Of a stretch of 64,000 bases of DNA, positions 1 through 11,821 are shown one piece after another (the first letter of the stretch is position 1; every line of letters begins with the position of its first letter). Location of the stretch: contig NC_041685.1 of NCBI RefSeq assembly GCF_900005765.1, forward strand, positions 868,001 to 932,000, read 5' to 3'. The notes beneath the pieces were generated by a model. The model ran no database searches and was not told the DNA's origin. It worked only from the letters and a program-made list of their open reading frames with translations. The stretch comes from Plasmodium relictum. Lineage: Eukaryota; Apicomplexa; Aconoidasida; Haemosporida; Plasmodiidae. The position numbers and the translations under genes are program-made.

Positions 1-225
1 TTTTTTTTTAAATATTCACAAAGAATTAGGAGAAAACGAGGATATAAATGAATTACCAACTTTTTTATTGAGAAAAAATGGAAAATATTTAGATAAAATC
101 ATAGGTACAATTATTTATTATAAATGAAAGTAATCTAAAACGACAAAATTCTTTTGTTTCTTATTATTTTAGGAATGAACGAAAAGGAATTAACTAATTC
201 AATTGAAAAACATCAAAAAGATTAA
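1..225 (+). CDS. Thioredoxin-like protein, C-terminal end (partial)
   Basis: Only the last part of the gene lies in the window. The reading frame 2-104 continues over an intron (105-172, GT...AG) into 173-225, ending in TAA. The joined tail contains ELPTFLLRKNGKYLDKIIG followed by an amphipathic ending rich in Glu and Lys. This is the end of a thioredoxin fold: the cis-proline strand (LPTF), the K-N-G turn, the 'DKIIG' strand and the last helix. The active-site CxxC would lie upstream of the window, so redox activity cannot be judged. The poly-T at positions 1-9 could be the tail of a further intron (an AG is present at 22-23), so the first few codons are uncertain. Family assignment comes from motif similarity; the specific paralogue is not determined. 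Confidence 0.7.
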
Positions 226-902
226 TTTTTTTTTATTATATGCTTTTTAAGGTGATTTTTTGAAGATTTATACTATTATTTTTTAAATGATAAATAAAGA
301 ATATTATTTATTATAATAATTATTTTAATAATATATCTTGTTTTGTTGCATATATTAATTGAAAATAAAAAAAATTTTGTCCTATTCCCTCAATTTTACA
401 AAGCTGTATATACATAATTATATATATTTAATTCTATTTTTTTTTTTTTTCTCTTTTTATTTACTTTATTTTACATTAAATTATTTTTTATTACTTAAAT
501 ATATATTGCTGTGTTTTATCTTATTTATTATTTTTTTTTTTAATGTATTTTAATATATTTTATTACACTTTTTTTTTTTATTATTTTTCTTTTTAAGTTG
601 GGCAATTAATATAATTTGCAAATTATATTACGCAAAAAATTTGAGTGTAAATGTAAATTTAAACTATAGGAATTTTTATTTTATTTTTTTTAAATGAAGT
701 TTATTATTTGAAAAGTGTATTTAAATAAATTTAAATTTTTTTTACATTTTTAAATGTAAAAAAAATAGTAGTACAAAATATAATTTATGTATTAAAAAGA
801 AAAAAAAATTTAATTTATACATATAAGAAAATAGTATTTGCTATATAATCACAATTATATAAATTTTATAATTTTTCAATTTTTAATTTTTAATTTTCAT
901 TT
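226..902. other. Intergenic region between thioredoxin-like and yippee-like genes
   Basis: About 0.7 kb of A/T homopolymer-rich sequence between two genes in the same direction. It should hold the 3' UTR of the first and the promoter and 5' UTR of the second. An open frame at 359-553 codes only Phe/Leu/Ile/Tyr runs and starts at a TTG, so I see no gene in it. Confidence 0.6.
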
Positions 903-1011
903 ATGGGTAAATCATTTAAGGTTTTTCTCAATAATTACGTGTATAGGTATTATGAAAAGAAAAATTATCTTTTTTTTACTTCGTTTATAAATAATTTTTA
1001 TTGGTTTTTAA

Positions 1012-1071
<60 letters not shown>

Positions 1072-1563
1072 TTATGTTATACATAAAAAATACTTTATAG
1101 ATATTACAATAAATTAATAATGTAGTGAAAAAGAGTTCAACGTATAAGTTAATAACGTTAGTTCATATTTAATTTCTTTATTGTTTTTTTTACAATTTTT
1201 TTTATTTTATTTCCTTTTAGCTGCTTAGAATGCGGTAATCATTTATCTGATCCTACCGAATTAGTTTCTACTTCATTTAGAGGTAGGACAGGACCCGCTT
1301 GGCTATTTTCCAAAGTTATAAATGTTTGTGAGGGGCAATATGAAGATAGAATGATGACAACAGGTCAACATACAATCGTTGATATTTATTGCAATAATTG
1401 CAGAAATAATGTTGGATGGAAATATGAAGATTCCTCAGAAGAATCACAAAAATATAAAAAAGGGAAATATATTTTAGAAAAGGCATTACTTTCTTTTTTA
1501 GTTATTGATCACCACGGAAAAGAACACGAATTTGAGCTTAAATCATCTGATTGCGATTTCTGA
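903..1563 (+). CDS. Yippee-like zinc-binding protein
   Basis: Two exons: 903-946 and 1221-1563, with an intron 947-1220 that carries a (TA)26 run. The spliced protein has about 128 residues, the usual yippee length. It starts MGKSFKVFLNNYVYS and then shows the family signature exactly: C16-x2-C19, 52 residues, C72-x2-C75. Between and after these lie the conserved blocks SFRGRTGPAWLF, TGQHTIVDIYC and VGWKYE...SQKYKKGKYILE. Yippee proteins fold around a single zinc held by these four cysteines and are related to the MIS18/cereblon (CULT) fold. Their cellular roles are poorly defined; animal YPEL4-type proteins localise near spindle and centrosome structures. The exon 1/exon 2 join (AG + C making Ser15) is the only one that keeps the N-terminal strand next to the first CxxC. 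Confidence 0.9.
1015..1066. repeat. (TA)n microsatellite in the yippee-like intron
   Basis: An uninterrupted run of about 26 TA units lies inside the intron of the yippee-like gene. Confidence 0.9.
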
Positions 1564-3038
1564 AAAGATTAAAATATAAATATATATTAAGTGAAAATTT
1601 AACTTTTTTTTTTTTTTTATATTCTATCTTTTAAATTTTTTCAGTGAAAAGTATCATAAAAAAAAATATATATATATTTTTTATAATTTAATGTTTATAA
1701 TAATTTTGTTTTTATTTTATATATTATATACAACAGGATGGAAAATAATTTTTTTTTACGTTTGATTTCTGCCTTTTTATTTTTAGCTTTTTTTTTTTTT
1801 TTTGTTATAAATGTTTTTTCAAATTATTGTTTATTTCTAAATTTATAAAAAAAAAAATATTATTTTTAATTATAAAAAATTTATTATTTTTACAAATGTA
1901 ATATATGTGTAGTAAAATAACAAAAAAGGATAAATTATTTTTATACCTAATTTTATTTTATTATTTTAATAATACAAACATCAATTTTACAAACTAATCA
2001 TAAAAATGGAAAATTAATGAAACCTTCAACATGTTTAACAAAAATCAGTTACAATTTTTTTTTTTCAATAGAAAAATGAAAAGATGATAAAAAATTAACT
2101 AAAAAATATAACCTATTAGAAATTTTATAATATTTATTAACTCATTACAAATTATATACTGCTGTAATGCTCAAAAAAGGTATTAAAATATTGTGTATAC
2201 TAAATATTAAAAATTACTCAGGTTTATGAAATAATGTAAAATCTTTAAAAAGAAAAAAAAAAATGAAAAACGTTAAAAAGTTGAAAATAGAATTTAAAAA
2301 AATAGTTATAATTTAAAATGAAACAATTATGACAAAAAAATGTTTAAACAAATAAAAATATACTGTTTTTATTTTGTATGTCTTAAAAAAAATATATAAA
2401 AGAATAATTTTTATTAATATGAATTATGTTCTATTTATTACACATGAAAAAAGTAGCATTGTTAAGAGATACTGTTATTTAAAATCTCCGAAAATAGTTA
2501 TATATAAATGTATATATATATTTTTTTTTTCTCTCTCCTTTACTACTTTCCATATGCACCATTACAAATTAAAAACACATGAACTACTAATTATTTCTTT
2601 AAAAAATATAATTTTGAAGTATATATTTCATACTTTATATTTTTCATAATAAAAATGTTTGAAAGAAACTGTTAATTGAATTTTTTAAAAAGTACGGCGC
2701 AATTTACAGATTTTATTTAATTTTTTACGAATATATGTTATCTATTCTTTTTTTTGTTTTTTTTTTCAATATATCATTTTAATTTTACTTTTTACTATAG
2801 AATAGCATTTGCTGTCTTTTATAATTAATTATATCATAATAATAATTATTATATAAAAGAACTGTTCAATAACAACTGTTATGAGAAATACTAAGTACAC
2901 TTTTTTCTTACTGATTTTTTCTCTTATTATTTATTTTATTTTTTTTTTTTTGTTATTATATATTTCATATTTAATGTGATTATTTAATATAGAATCCTTC
3001 CATTTATCAATTATTCTTAAGTTGTATATAAGTAATGT
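1564..3038. other. Intergenic region, convergent yippee-like and HDAC1 genes
   Basis: About 1.5 kb between convergent genes, holding both 3' UTRs. A 91-codon open frame at 2374-2649 begins with TTG, has no domain-like pattern and looks like chance. I see no RNA gene or splice-linked exon here. Confidence 0.6.
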
Positions 3039-4385
3039 TTATAAAATCATTTTCTGATCTCTATCTGAAAGATCAAAAAAATCATCTTCATAATTTTTTC
3101 TTCTTAAATGATGAGATGTTGAATGTTCCTTTGGTCTAGTTCCTGCAGCTCTTCCTCCACCACTATCGTCATTAAGTTCGCATTGATTTTTATCACTTTC
3201 ATCATCCACTTCAGAATCAAAAAAATCAGGTGGTACATATGAAAATTGCACACCTGGAGCATGTTCAATATTCCTTAAATTTTCTGTTATTTTCATTTTA
3301 ATTCTATTTAAATGTTCTGGTGAATTATAATTTGGCATATTAGAAGGTTGCAAATGCAATTGAAAGTCAGGTGCATAATAGTCATAATAATCATTTAAGC
3401 TGATTTGATCAGGCATTTCATGATGTTTATTTAAGACAACTCCTGTCTCGTATGTCCAACACCTTGCTACATTTCGTATTGTATATCCTCCTCCTCCTAA
3501 AACTAAAAGAGGCAAATTATATGATCTCACATGTTCAACACATTTTGCATGACCTTTAATTGTTAAATTAAATCTACCTAACCTATCCCCAGTTAAACTG
3601 TCAGCACCACATTGGATTATGATAGCTCCTGGCTTATAAGTTTGCACACATTTATCAATAACTACTTTGAATAAATCAACAAATGCCTCATCTGTTATAC
3701 CATCATTTAATGGTACATTAACGCTATAATATTTTCCATGATGAACACCGATATCTGTTATATCACCTGTCCCTGGAAAATAATCCCCGAATTTGTGAAA
3801 TGAAACAGTCATAACTCTATGTGTTACATAAAATGCTTCTTCAACTCCATCTCCATGATGAACATCAATATCAATGTACATAACACGTGCATGATATTTT
3901 AGTAATTCCAATATTCCTAAAACAATATCATTAATATAGCAAAAACCACTTGCTTCTGACATTTTTGCATGATGTAAACCACCTGACCAGTTAATACAAA
4001 TATCAGCACAGTGATGATTTAACTTGGAAGCTCCATCAATTGATGCACCTGCACACGATTGTTGAAATTGAAAGAGCCCATCAAACACTGGACAGTCGGT
4101 AGCTTCTCCAACATTAAATCTTTTTAATTGATAAGTAAATTCTCTATAATTTTCTAAAGTTATTGATGATAGAAAATCAACATACTCATAATCATGAAAC
4201 AAAGTCATTTCATGAACGTCACTTTTATGGGGTCTATAAACTTCCATATATTTATATAAATTATACGATACAATTAAAGAATGCGTCATTCGAATTCTTT
4301 GAGGCTTCATAGGATGCCCTGCTCCGTAATAATAACTCCCTATATCAGGGTCATGAAAATATGCTACTTTTTTTCTATTAGACAT
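3039..4385 (-). CDS. HDAC1: Histone deacetylase 1 (class I, zinc-dependent)
   Basis: Single-exon gene for 448 residues, full length for a class I HDAC. It removes acetyl groups from histone lysines in nuclear repressor complexes. The deacetylase domain fills about residues 5-375. Visible catalytic parts are the tandem histidines H138-H139 ([19 protein letters not shown]), zinc ligands D174 and H176 ([16 protein letters not shown]) and D262 ([11 protein letters not shown]), and the transition-state tyrosine Y301 in GGGGYT. The tail after about residue 375 is acidic and then Lys/Arg-rich, ending [11 protein letters not shown]; this is where the protein differs most from the P. falciparum form as I recall it. 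It is divergent from UPF2 across 2.1 kb. It lacks the long extensions of class II enzymes, so confusion with HDAC2/3 paralogues is unlikely. Confidence 0.98.
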   Translation of the reverse strand: MSNRKKVAYFHDPDIGSYYYGAGHPMKPQRIRMTHSLIVSYNLYKYMEVYRPHKSDVHEMTLFHDYEYVDFLSSITLENYREFTYQLKRFNVGEATDCPVFDGLFQFQQSCAGASIDGASKLNHHCADICINWSGGLHHAKMSEASGFCYINDIVLGILELLKYHARVMYIDIDVHHGDGVEEAFYVTHRVMTVSFHKFGDYFPGTGDITDIGVHHGKYYSVNVPLNDGITDEAFVDLFKVVIDKCVQTYKPGAIIIQCGADSLTGDRLGRFNLTIKGHAKCVEHVRSYNLPLLVLGGGGYTIRNVARCWTYETGVVLNKHHEMPDQISLNDYYDYYAPDFQLHLQPSNMPNYNSPEHLNRIKMKITENLRNIEHAPGVQFSYVPPDFFDSEVDDESDKNQCELNDDSGGGRAAGTRPKEHSTSHHLRRKNYEDDFFDLSDRDQKMIL

Positions 4386-5659
4386 TTTTTCTTTTTGTAA
4401 ATTCTGTTCACAATTATTTTTTTATAAAATTTTTTTTTTTTTTGTTATTAGTTAAAGCTTTACATATATATATATATATATATATCCTTTTTTTACAAAT
4501 TATATAAAAATATATTTAACCTTTAATTATAATTTATTTTAAATAAAATTTATATTTATTAATTATATGTATATATATATATAGTAAATATGTGTATATG
4601 CATATGATATATACAATAAAAATAGAAAATGTTTTTGTACTATTTTTTATATTTTGAGTTATATTTTTGCATATAATATCTTACTTTGTTATTTTTTTTT
4701 TTTAATCAAAAGATAAAATAAAGAAAATAACTATAAAAATAAAAATTTTATGTATAACTTATACAAATGTGATAAGAAGTATATTATAAAAACATATAAA
4801 AAATAAAGAGAAATAAATAATAAATAAAAATGAAAAAAAAATAAAAGAAAAAAAAAAAAGGAAAAAGAAAAAAGTAAAAAAAAATAAATAAAAATAGAAA
4901 AATTAAAAAAAAAAATAAAATAAAATTAATAAAATTAATATTAAAATTAAATTTTAAGAGAGAAAAAAAAAAAATAATAACATATATAATTTATATTCTA
5001 AGTTTAAAATAATTAAAAAATTTTCGAGAATTGAAAAAAAATATATTTATTAAAATTTTATTAATTAAAATTGTCTTTATTATTTCAAAATAATCTTAAT
5101 TTTTTTTTTAACCATTTTTAATATTACAACTTACATATCTCATATATATTTGCTTTTTATAATCATATTAAAAAAATAGCAATTTTGTTCAAAAAATAAT
5201 TCTTTTAAATAAAAATAACTTTATAAATATGTATTAAATAAGAAAACATTGAAATAGATTAAAAAAAAAATGATCTCAAAAAAAAAAAAAAACATTAAAG
5301 TATTTTTTTACTACTAAAATGTATGTGAATAATTTAAAAAAAGAATTATACATTTCTAATAAAAGTATTATAATTTTTTGCACTAATTTTATCTAAAATT
5401 TCTTAATATTATTTAAAAAAAAATTCTTTATAGAAAAAAATATCCTTAATATATATATATATAATATATTAAATAATTTTAAAGAAATTAATATATTATT
5501 TACATAGAAATCATCTTATTTTAATATAAAATTCTTTTTAAAAATTTTATATTCCTTTATGATCTATAATTATACCTCTTTAAATTATATTTGTAATAAT
5601 TTTTTAAAAAGTATTACAAAAAAAAAAAAAATTTTGATGTACTAATTTTAATAAATTTG

Positions 5660-5706
<47 letters not shown>

Positions 5707-6466
5707 GATTAAAAAAAAAAAATTCCTAAATTTTTATTAAAAATAAAAGGTACAATAATTAAATAAAAATTATTTTATTTTTTTTTTTTATAAAAGTTTT
5801 TTTAGAAATACAAAGTGTATTTAAATAATTGTATTTGTAGGAACAATGATAATTTATTATATATAAATTTATTATTAAAAGTACAGTTTATTTTAATTTT
5901 TTTATTTTGTATTATTCATTCAAAACGCATTAATACCAACAATATATCCTTGTGTGTTACTTTATATTTACATTTCAAAGTTTCATATACATAGTAATCA
6001 AATGGATTCTTTAAAAATACTGTAATTTCTTAAATTTATATAAGAAATTTACTATTAAGTAGAATTGTAACTACTTATAGTAATTCAAATTGGATTTCTT
6101 CTTTGTTTTTAAATATAATTTTTATCCAGTTTTTAATTTTTGAACATCTCTTTTTTTTATTTTTATCTGAAAATTTTTTTTTTTTTCCAAGTTTCATATA
6201 TATAAAAAAAAAAAAATTTAATTCAAGTAAATTCATAATTGAAGAAGTACATTAGTAATTTTTTTTTTTTTTAAAGTTATATATATAGTTAATGAATAAT
6301 ATTATTTTTAATTATATTTAAATGAAAATAAATTAAGTATAAAATTAAATTACCGTATATATTTGTTTATATACCTTTTTTTTTTTTTTTATGTTTCATA
6401 AACATATATAGAAAAAATAGGAAAATTAAAAGTTTAATGCTACATATATAATAAATAAAACTTGAA
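4386..6466. promoter_or_regulatory. Divergent intergenic region between HDAC1 and UPF2
   Basis: About 2.1 kb between the start codons of two genes read in opposite directions, so it must contain both promoters and 5' UTRs. It is nearly all A/T, with (TA)n runs near 4464-4485 and 5663-5701 and many poly-A/poly-T tracts. I see no open frame of coding character and cannot place a core promoter motif with confidence. The call as regulatory rests on position only. Confidence 0.5.
5663..5702. repeat. (TA)n microsatellite
   Basis: A run of about 20 TA units in the HDAC1-UPF2 intergenic region. Confidence 0.85.
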
Positions 6467-9400
6467 ATGATTTCAAAAGAAAATGTTTCATCTGAATGGG
6501 TCAATTTTACTATCCCAAAAGAAAATGATACTCTAAGGGAGAAAATATTAATAGACTTAAATAAGAGTAATGATAACATAAATAATGAAAATAAAAAAAA
6601 TATGAGTATAAATCAAATACATAAGTTTATAAATAAATTAAAAAATACAAATGTAACAGATTTAGAGAAAAGCGATTTTAAAAATTTACTAGATGATATA
6701 AAAAATTTAAATATAAGCAAATATTTAAGTGAAATATTAAACTACATTTTTAACTTAACATATCATGTAAATAAATACTCGGATATTTTTCTTCTCATAA
6801 ATATAATTAAATATATAAATAAAAATTATAGCAATGTTGATGAACTTATTGAAAACATAGCATTCACGAAATTTTTTAAGTTAGATGAAAATGATAAGAA
6901 TTATTTTTTCATCATATTTCATGATTTATATAATAATATTGATGAAAATAATATGATAAGCAAAAATATAAATGTAGAAAACTGTCCTGACGATAAAAAC
7001 TCAAATAAAGAAAAATTACCTGATTTAGTTGATACTAATAATACAGAAAATAATAATAATGATAAAAAAAATAGAGAAATAAATAATATAAAAAATTTAA
7101 AAGAATTAAAGGAATTAAAAGGCAATCTCTTTAAAAAATTGAATTCTTACATTTGTAAAGATAATCAAGAAAATGATAATTATTTATTCGAATATGACCT
7201 ATTCGCTAGTGACAAAAATATAAAATTTCAAAAAAAAAGTTCTGTTGATAAAAAAGCTTATATGATAGAGATGTTAAATGACAATAATCTTATGAAAAAG
7301 ATAGAAAAAAAAAATAAATTAAGAAAAATATTGTTATGTATGTATTTTGAATTAATTTTATTTAAAATATGTAAAAATAAAGATTTATTGTTATATATGT
7401 TTTTAAACATAACTTTTTTTTTTACATTAAAATTTGATTTTCACATTTCTTATAAAGATAAAATAAATAACAGTGAGAAAAAAGAATTGAATTATCCTAA
7501 TAATGCTGATATATTGTCTAGAATAAAAAAATATTTAATTGTAAATACAGTCATTACTTTTGATTACTTTTTTACGAATACTAATACATTATTTATCGAT
7601 GAAAATTTAAAAAAAAAATCAGAAAATGTAGATAAAAAAGAAAATTTAAATAAAGAAGAAAATGATATTGTACTATCCATTAATAACAATAACAGCGTAG
7701 TAGCATCTTACGTAAAATATATAAATGATATAAAAGATAATGTTATGAAATTTTTTAAAGCATTCTATCATTGCAGTATGTACAATTTATTGATATACTT
7801 ATATACCGAGCACGTTGTAAATGAATATAGTAGTGATAACAAAAAAAGTTCTTTAAATGAAGAATATGAATTTTTCAAAATATATGAAAAAAGTAAAAAT
7901 TTTTGTAAATTTTTCAATGTAAACAAGTTTAGTCTGGATGAAATACAGATAAAAGGAATTGATTTATTGGGATTAAAAGAAGAAAGCTTCAATCATATAA
8001 AAATTTTTGATAATATAAAAAACAAAAATGAAAAAGAGAAAGAAATAATAATAGATGAATCAAATACAGTTTGGAATAATGACGAAGAAAAATCCTTTTA
8101 TACAAATTTCCCAGATTATTCTAATATAAATATATGTTTAAATGATGATGATTGTGATGACGACGACATTAATTTAAATTATTCAAATGAAAACAATATA
8201 AATGACATGCCTAATAATCAGCCTAATAACATTAACAATGTAAAAAAAGACAGAGAAATAGATGAAAGGGCTGAAAATAAGGTTACTAATGATAATAGTA
8301 AAAAAGAAAAATCATCAGAGAAAAAAATAGAGTCTAAACATATTATTAGTGTTGATAACAAGAAAAATGTAAAAAATATTGTTTCTGGAAACAGCAAAGA
8401 AAAAATGAAAGAATTTAGTAACTATCTTGAAAAAATAATTAATATGAACAATGAAAAAGACGTAGAGGATTTTGTAATGATATTTTTATTAAATTATAAT
8501 ACAAAAAAAAAAAGAAAAATAATAGCTAACACTATTATTCACATTAATAAAATAAGTTTAAACTTAATTCCCTATTATTGTAGATATATTGCTATTATAA
8601 ATAAATATGTAAAAGATATATATATAACTATTATTGATGAATTAAAAAGGATTACTGAAAAAATAATTAAAGAAAAGTTACCTTGCCAAAATAAAAAAAC
8701 TAAATGCATCAAATATGCTTGTGAACTAACAAAATTTAAATTATTAGATTTATCTTATATATTAGATATTATAAATTTATTAATTGAAAATTTTACTTCT
8801 GATCATGCGGAGCTATGTTTTTTTATTTTAGAAAATTGTTCTTTATTATTATTAAATAATTCTAAAACACATATACGATTTTTAAATCTTTTACAAAAAT
8901 TAAAAAAAATCAAAAATTCCAAAAATTTACCATCTTCTTTAGAATTAGTCTTTGAAGAATGTTGCATAAAAATTGACAATTTCATTACAAGGAATAATAT
9001 AACAAAAAAAAAAATTTCTAAATACTCTGAGGAAGATTTAAAAAAAAAATACTTTTTAAAAAAATTGCTATTTCAAGATATTGAAAGTATGGATACGGAA
9101 ATTATTTGTAAGTATATAAGAAAATTTAACTGGAATGATAAATTGATTACTCATTGTTTAAAGAAATATATTTTTAATTATTTAATGTATATGAGTATAT
9201 ATCAAATAAATAACTTAGCTTCTTTATTGTTTAATTTAGCTAAGTATAAGCCATTTTTTGTAACTCAAATAATTGATGAATTATATGAGAGAATTATTAC
9301 CATACTTGAGAATAATGATTTTAAAAAATATACATTTTTAATTCAATATACTCATTTATTTGCAGAGTTATATAATTATAAAATATTTAATTCTTCCAAT

Positions 9401-10609
9401 GTTTTTGACTTGTTATATTTTTTAATATCAATTGCTGATATAGATATATTTAATTCTCATCATATTTCTTCTATTTACAAAGTTTTTAAAGATAATAAAA
9501 CTTTTATTGAATCTATAAGAAGTAATATACCTAATTTAAATAAAAAAGAAAATGGAATAACGGCAGGATTAGAAAGTAAAAATAATAATATAAATAATAA
9601 AAACGATGTAAATAGTAGAAATTGTAACAAATATGGAAAAAATACACACAATTCTGATATTAATAAAGAAGAATTTTTTTCTTATGATGATTATGATGAT
9701 AACTTTTATAAATTTTTGTTTATAAATAAGAGAAATCCTATATTTTATCATATTTTCCATGATGTAGAAAATAACAGTTTTATTAATATCAAAATGATAT
9801 GTATCATAATAGAAAGTTGTTCAAGATATTTTCATACTCCCTTATTAAGTTTTAAGTTAAATAAATTTTTTTTATTTTTTCTACGATTTTTATTATTATT
9901 AGAGCCATTACCTATTTATATTAAAAACATAACAGATAATATAATTGAGAAAAATTCTGAGGAAATGAAAAATTTGAAAACAATTAAAGATATTGATAAA
10001 TATTTGTTTAAAATACTAAATGCTGAATATAAAATACATTTAAATCAAATAAATAAAAATAGTAAATATTCTATTATGGATAGTGACTTATCATTTTCTA
10101 TAGAAAAGTGTAATAAAACCAAAGGCTTAACATATAATAATGATTGTGTAAAAGCAAACAAAAACATTAGCAATAATGAAGAAGAATATGATAAAATGAA
10201 CGATTTGACAAAACAAGAAAAAAGAAATACTTCATCCATTTATGAAAATAAAAATAATAAAAATTACAACAGTAAAGAAAGGAAAGCAAGAAATAACAAT
10301 TCTTCAAAATTAAGAAGTAAAAAAGAGTTGTCTAATTTATTAGAAAATGATGATATAGAGTATTTTAATTCATCAAGTGATGAAAACAGTAGAAAGGTTA
10401 AAACAATGGAAAATGAATTAGACGAAGAAATTAATGAAATAATTAATGCATCAATAAAAGAAAATAGATTGTCAAAAAATAAAGTAGAGCCTGTAAATTT
10501 TAAGAATTTTACCATATATAGTAATTTGTTAAATAAAAAAAATTCAAAAAATAAAGACTCCGAAAAAAATGTTCCCATAATCATTTATAAAAAAGAGAAA
10601 AAAAAATAA
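6467..10609 (+). CDS. UPF2: UPF2, regulator of nonsense transcripts 2
   Basis: Single-exon gene, 1380 residues. UPF2 bridges UPF3 and the helicase UPF1 in nonsense-mediated mRNA decay. Three MIF4G-type helical segments are visible. The first, from about residue 45, has the conserved stretch FINKLKN...NLNISKYLSEILNYI...DIFLLINII. The second, about 640-850, contains CELTKFKLLDLSYILDIINL, then HAELCFFILENCSLLLL. The third, about 870-1060, has the typical start KFNWNDKLITHCLKKYIF and ends LFAELYNYKIFN...LLYFLIS. Between and after these are Asn/Lys/Asp-rich inserts. The tail (DELDEEINEIINASIKE...) sits where other UPF2 proteins carry the UPF1-binding region, but similarity there is weak. Eukaryotic UPF2 is about 1100-1270 residues; the excess here is low-complexity insertion. 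Confidence 0.87.
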   Translation: MISKENVSSEWVNFTIPKENDTLREKILIDLNKSNDNINNENKKNMSINQIHKFINKLKNTNVTDLEKSDFKNLLDDIKNLNISKYLSEILNYIFNLTYHVNKYSDIFLLINIIKYINKNYSNVDELIENIAFTKFFKLDENDKNYFFIIFHDLYNNIDENNMISKNINVENCPDDKNSNKEKLPDLVDTNNTENNNNDKKNREINNIKNLKELKELKGNLFKKLNSYICKDNQENDNYLFEYDLFASDKNIKFQKKSSVDKKAYMIEMLNDNNLMKKIEKKNKLRKILLCMYFELILFKICKNKDLLLYMFLNITFFFTLKFDFHISYKDKINNSEKKELNYPNNADILSRIKKYLIVNTVITFDYFFTNTNTLFIDENLKKKSENVDKKENLNKEENDIVLSINNNNSVVASYVKYINDIKDNVMKFFKAFYHCSMYNLLIYLYTEHVVNEYSSDNKKSSLNEEYEFFKIYEKSKNFCKFFNVNKFSLDEIQIKGIDLLGLKEESFNHIKIFDNIKNKNEKEKEIIIDESNTVWNNDEEKSFYTNFPDYSNINICLNDDDCDDDDINLNYSNENNINDMPNNQPNNINNVKKDREIDERAENKVTNDNSKKEKSSEKKIESKHIISVDNKKNVKNIVSGNSKEKMKEFSNYLEKIINMNNEKDVEDFVMIFLLNYNTKKKRKIIANTIIHINKISLNLIPYYCRYIAIINKYVKDIYITIIDELKRITEKIIKEKLPCQNKKTKCIKYACELTKFKLLDLSYILDIINLLIENFTSDHAELCFFILENCSLLLLNNSKTHIRFLNLLQKLKKIKNSKNLPSSLELVFEECCIKIDNFITRNNITKKKISKYSEEDLKKKYFLKKLLFQDIESMDTEIICKYIRKFNWNDKLITHCLKKYIFNYLMYMSIYQINNLASLLFNLAKYKPFFVTQIIDELYERIITILENNDFKKYTFLIQYTHLFAELYNYKIFNSSNVFDLLYFLISIADIDIFNSHHISSIYKVFKDNKTFIESIRSNIPNLNKKENGITAGLESKNNNINNKNDVNSRNCNKYGKNTHNSDINKEEFFSYDDYDDNFYKFLFINKRNPIFYHIFHDVENNSFINIKMICIIIESCSRYFHTPLLSFKLNKFFLFFLRFLLLLEPLPIYIKNITDNIIEKNSEEMKNLKTIKDIDKYLFKILNAEYKIHLNQINKNSKYSIMDSDLSFSIEKCNKTKGLTYNNDCVKANKNISNNEEEYDKMNDLTKQEKRNTSSIYENKNNKNYNSKERKARNNNSSKLRSKKELSNLLENDDIEYFNSSSDENSRKVKTMENELDEEINEIINASIKENRLSKNKVEPVNFKNFTIYSNLLNKKNSKNKDSEKNVPIIIYKKEKKK

Positions 10610-11348
10610 AAAGAAAGAAATTAAACATAATTCACTAAAATAGCTCAAACTACTATAAGGAATCTCCATATTATAAAAATAATTTAATTTTTTCTTTTTA
10701 AGGGGAATATATAAATTTGCTTTTATCTATATGTGCAAATACAAAAATTTATTTTTGTATTGCTTTAAGTAAATATAAAATTAATTTTTTGCTTATAATT
10801 TATTTTATTTTATTTTATTTTATTTTATTTATTTATATTTATTCAGGAAATAAAATTTTATTAACATATATATTTTAAGATTCTAAGAACTACATTTCAT
10901 ATATAGTGTTGAGTTGTTACCCATACAATATTAGTAATCTTTTATTAGGAAATTTAGAATTTTATACATCTATTTATTTAAATAATAATATAATAATTTT
11001 TCATTTATTTCAAAAATACATTATTTTTTTGTTTTTCATGTAGAAATCTTTATTTCAGTATTTTTTTTAACAACGTTTTTTAAAACTGAGAAGCCAATAA
11101 AAAATAATAAAATTAGTTTCCTTTTTTTTTTTTTTGTTTTTTTTATTACTATTATCTCAATTAGAAAAAATGTGAATTTTTGTATACATATAATATGTAG
11201 CACTAATAAATGGATAGTATTAAAACATAATAACTTTTAATAATAAATAATATGTAAACAAATAAAAAGTAAAAAAAATATTATATAATAATAAAAAGAA
11301 TTAATAGATATATTTAGAGATTTAATGCATGCCTAATATTTTTTTATA

Positions 11349-11383
<35 letters not shown>

Positions 11384-11821
11384 AATATATTATTACTCAT
11401 TACCTAAGATTATTTTCTTTTTATTTTACATTGTGATTTTATTTAATATTTTTAAGTCAATGCATGCAGGTTCTTTAAAGTATATGTATTTATTTTTACT
11501 AGTACTTTTTTTTTTTTTTTTGATGAAAAATGAATAGAATTTATTAAAAAAATAAAATAAATAATTAAAATGGAAAAAATTCAATCTACTAGTTTTATTA
11601 AAGTACATTAAAAGTTATATTTTCATTTTTTATAGATTTTACTAAATTTTTTTTTATATAATTTGTTCAAAATCTTTTAATTTAATAATTCGTTTTACTA
11701 AACTTATCATTCTAATATATTTTACTAAATTTATAATTCTAATATATTTAATTAATTTTTAGTTTTTTTTTTTCAATAAAACTTTAGCAAATATAGATTT
11801 ATACTTTAAAATTTTAAAAAG
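10610..11821. other. Intergenic region upstream of the lipocalin gene
   Basis: About 1.2 kb between two genes on the same strand. It includes a (TTTTA)n-like stretch near 10800-10835 and a (TA)n run near 11357-11380. I find no coding exon or RNA gene in it. Confidence 0.6.

Noticed and set aside
2374-2649. 91-codon open frame downstream of the yippee-like gene
   Set aside because: Starts at TTG, no domain-like pattern, composition like the flanks; probably chance in AT-rich DNA.
2675-2725. Sm-site-like GAATTTTTTAAAAAG next to a GC-richer TACGGCGCAATTTACAG, considered as an snRNA or snoRNA end
   Set aside because: No stem-loop, no conserved snRNA block and no H or C/D box pairing could be seen.
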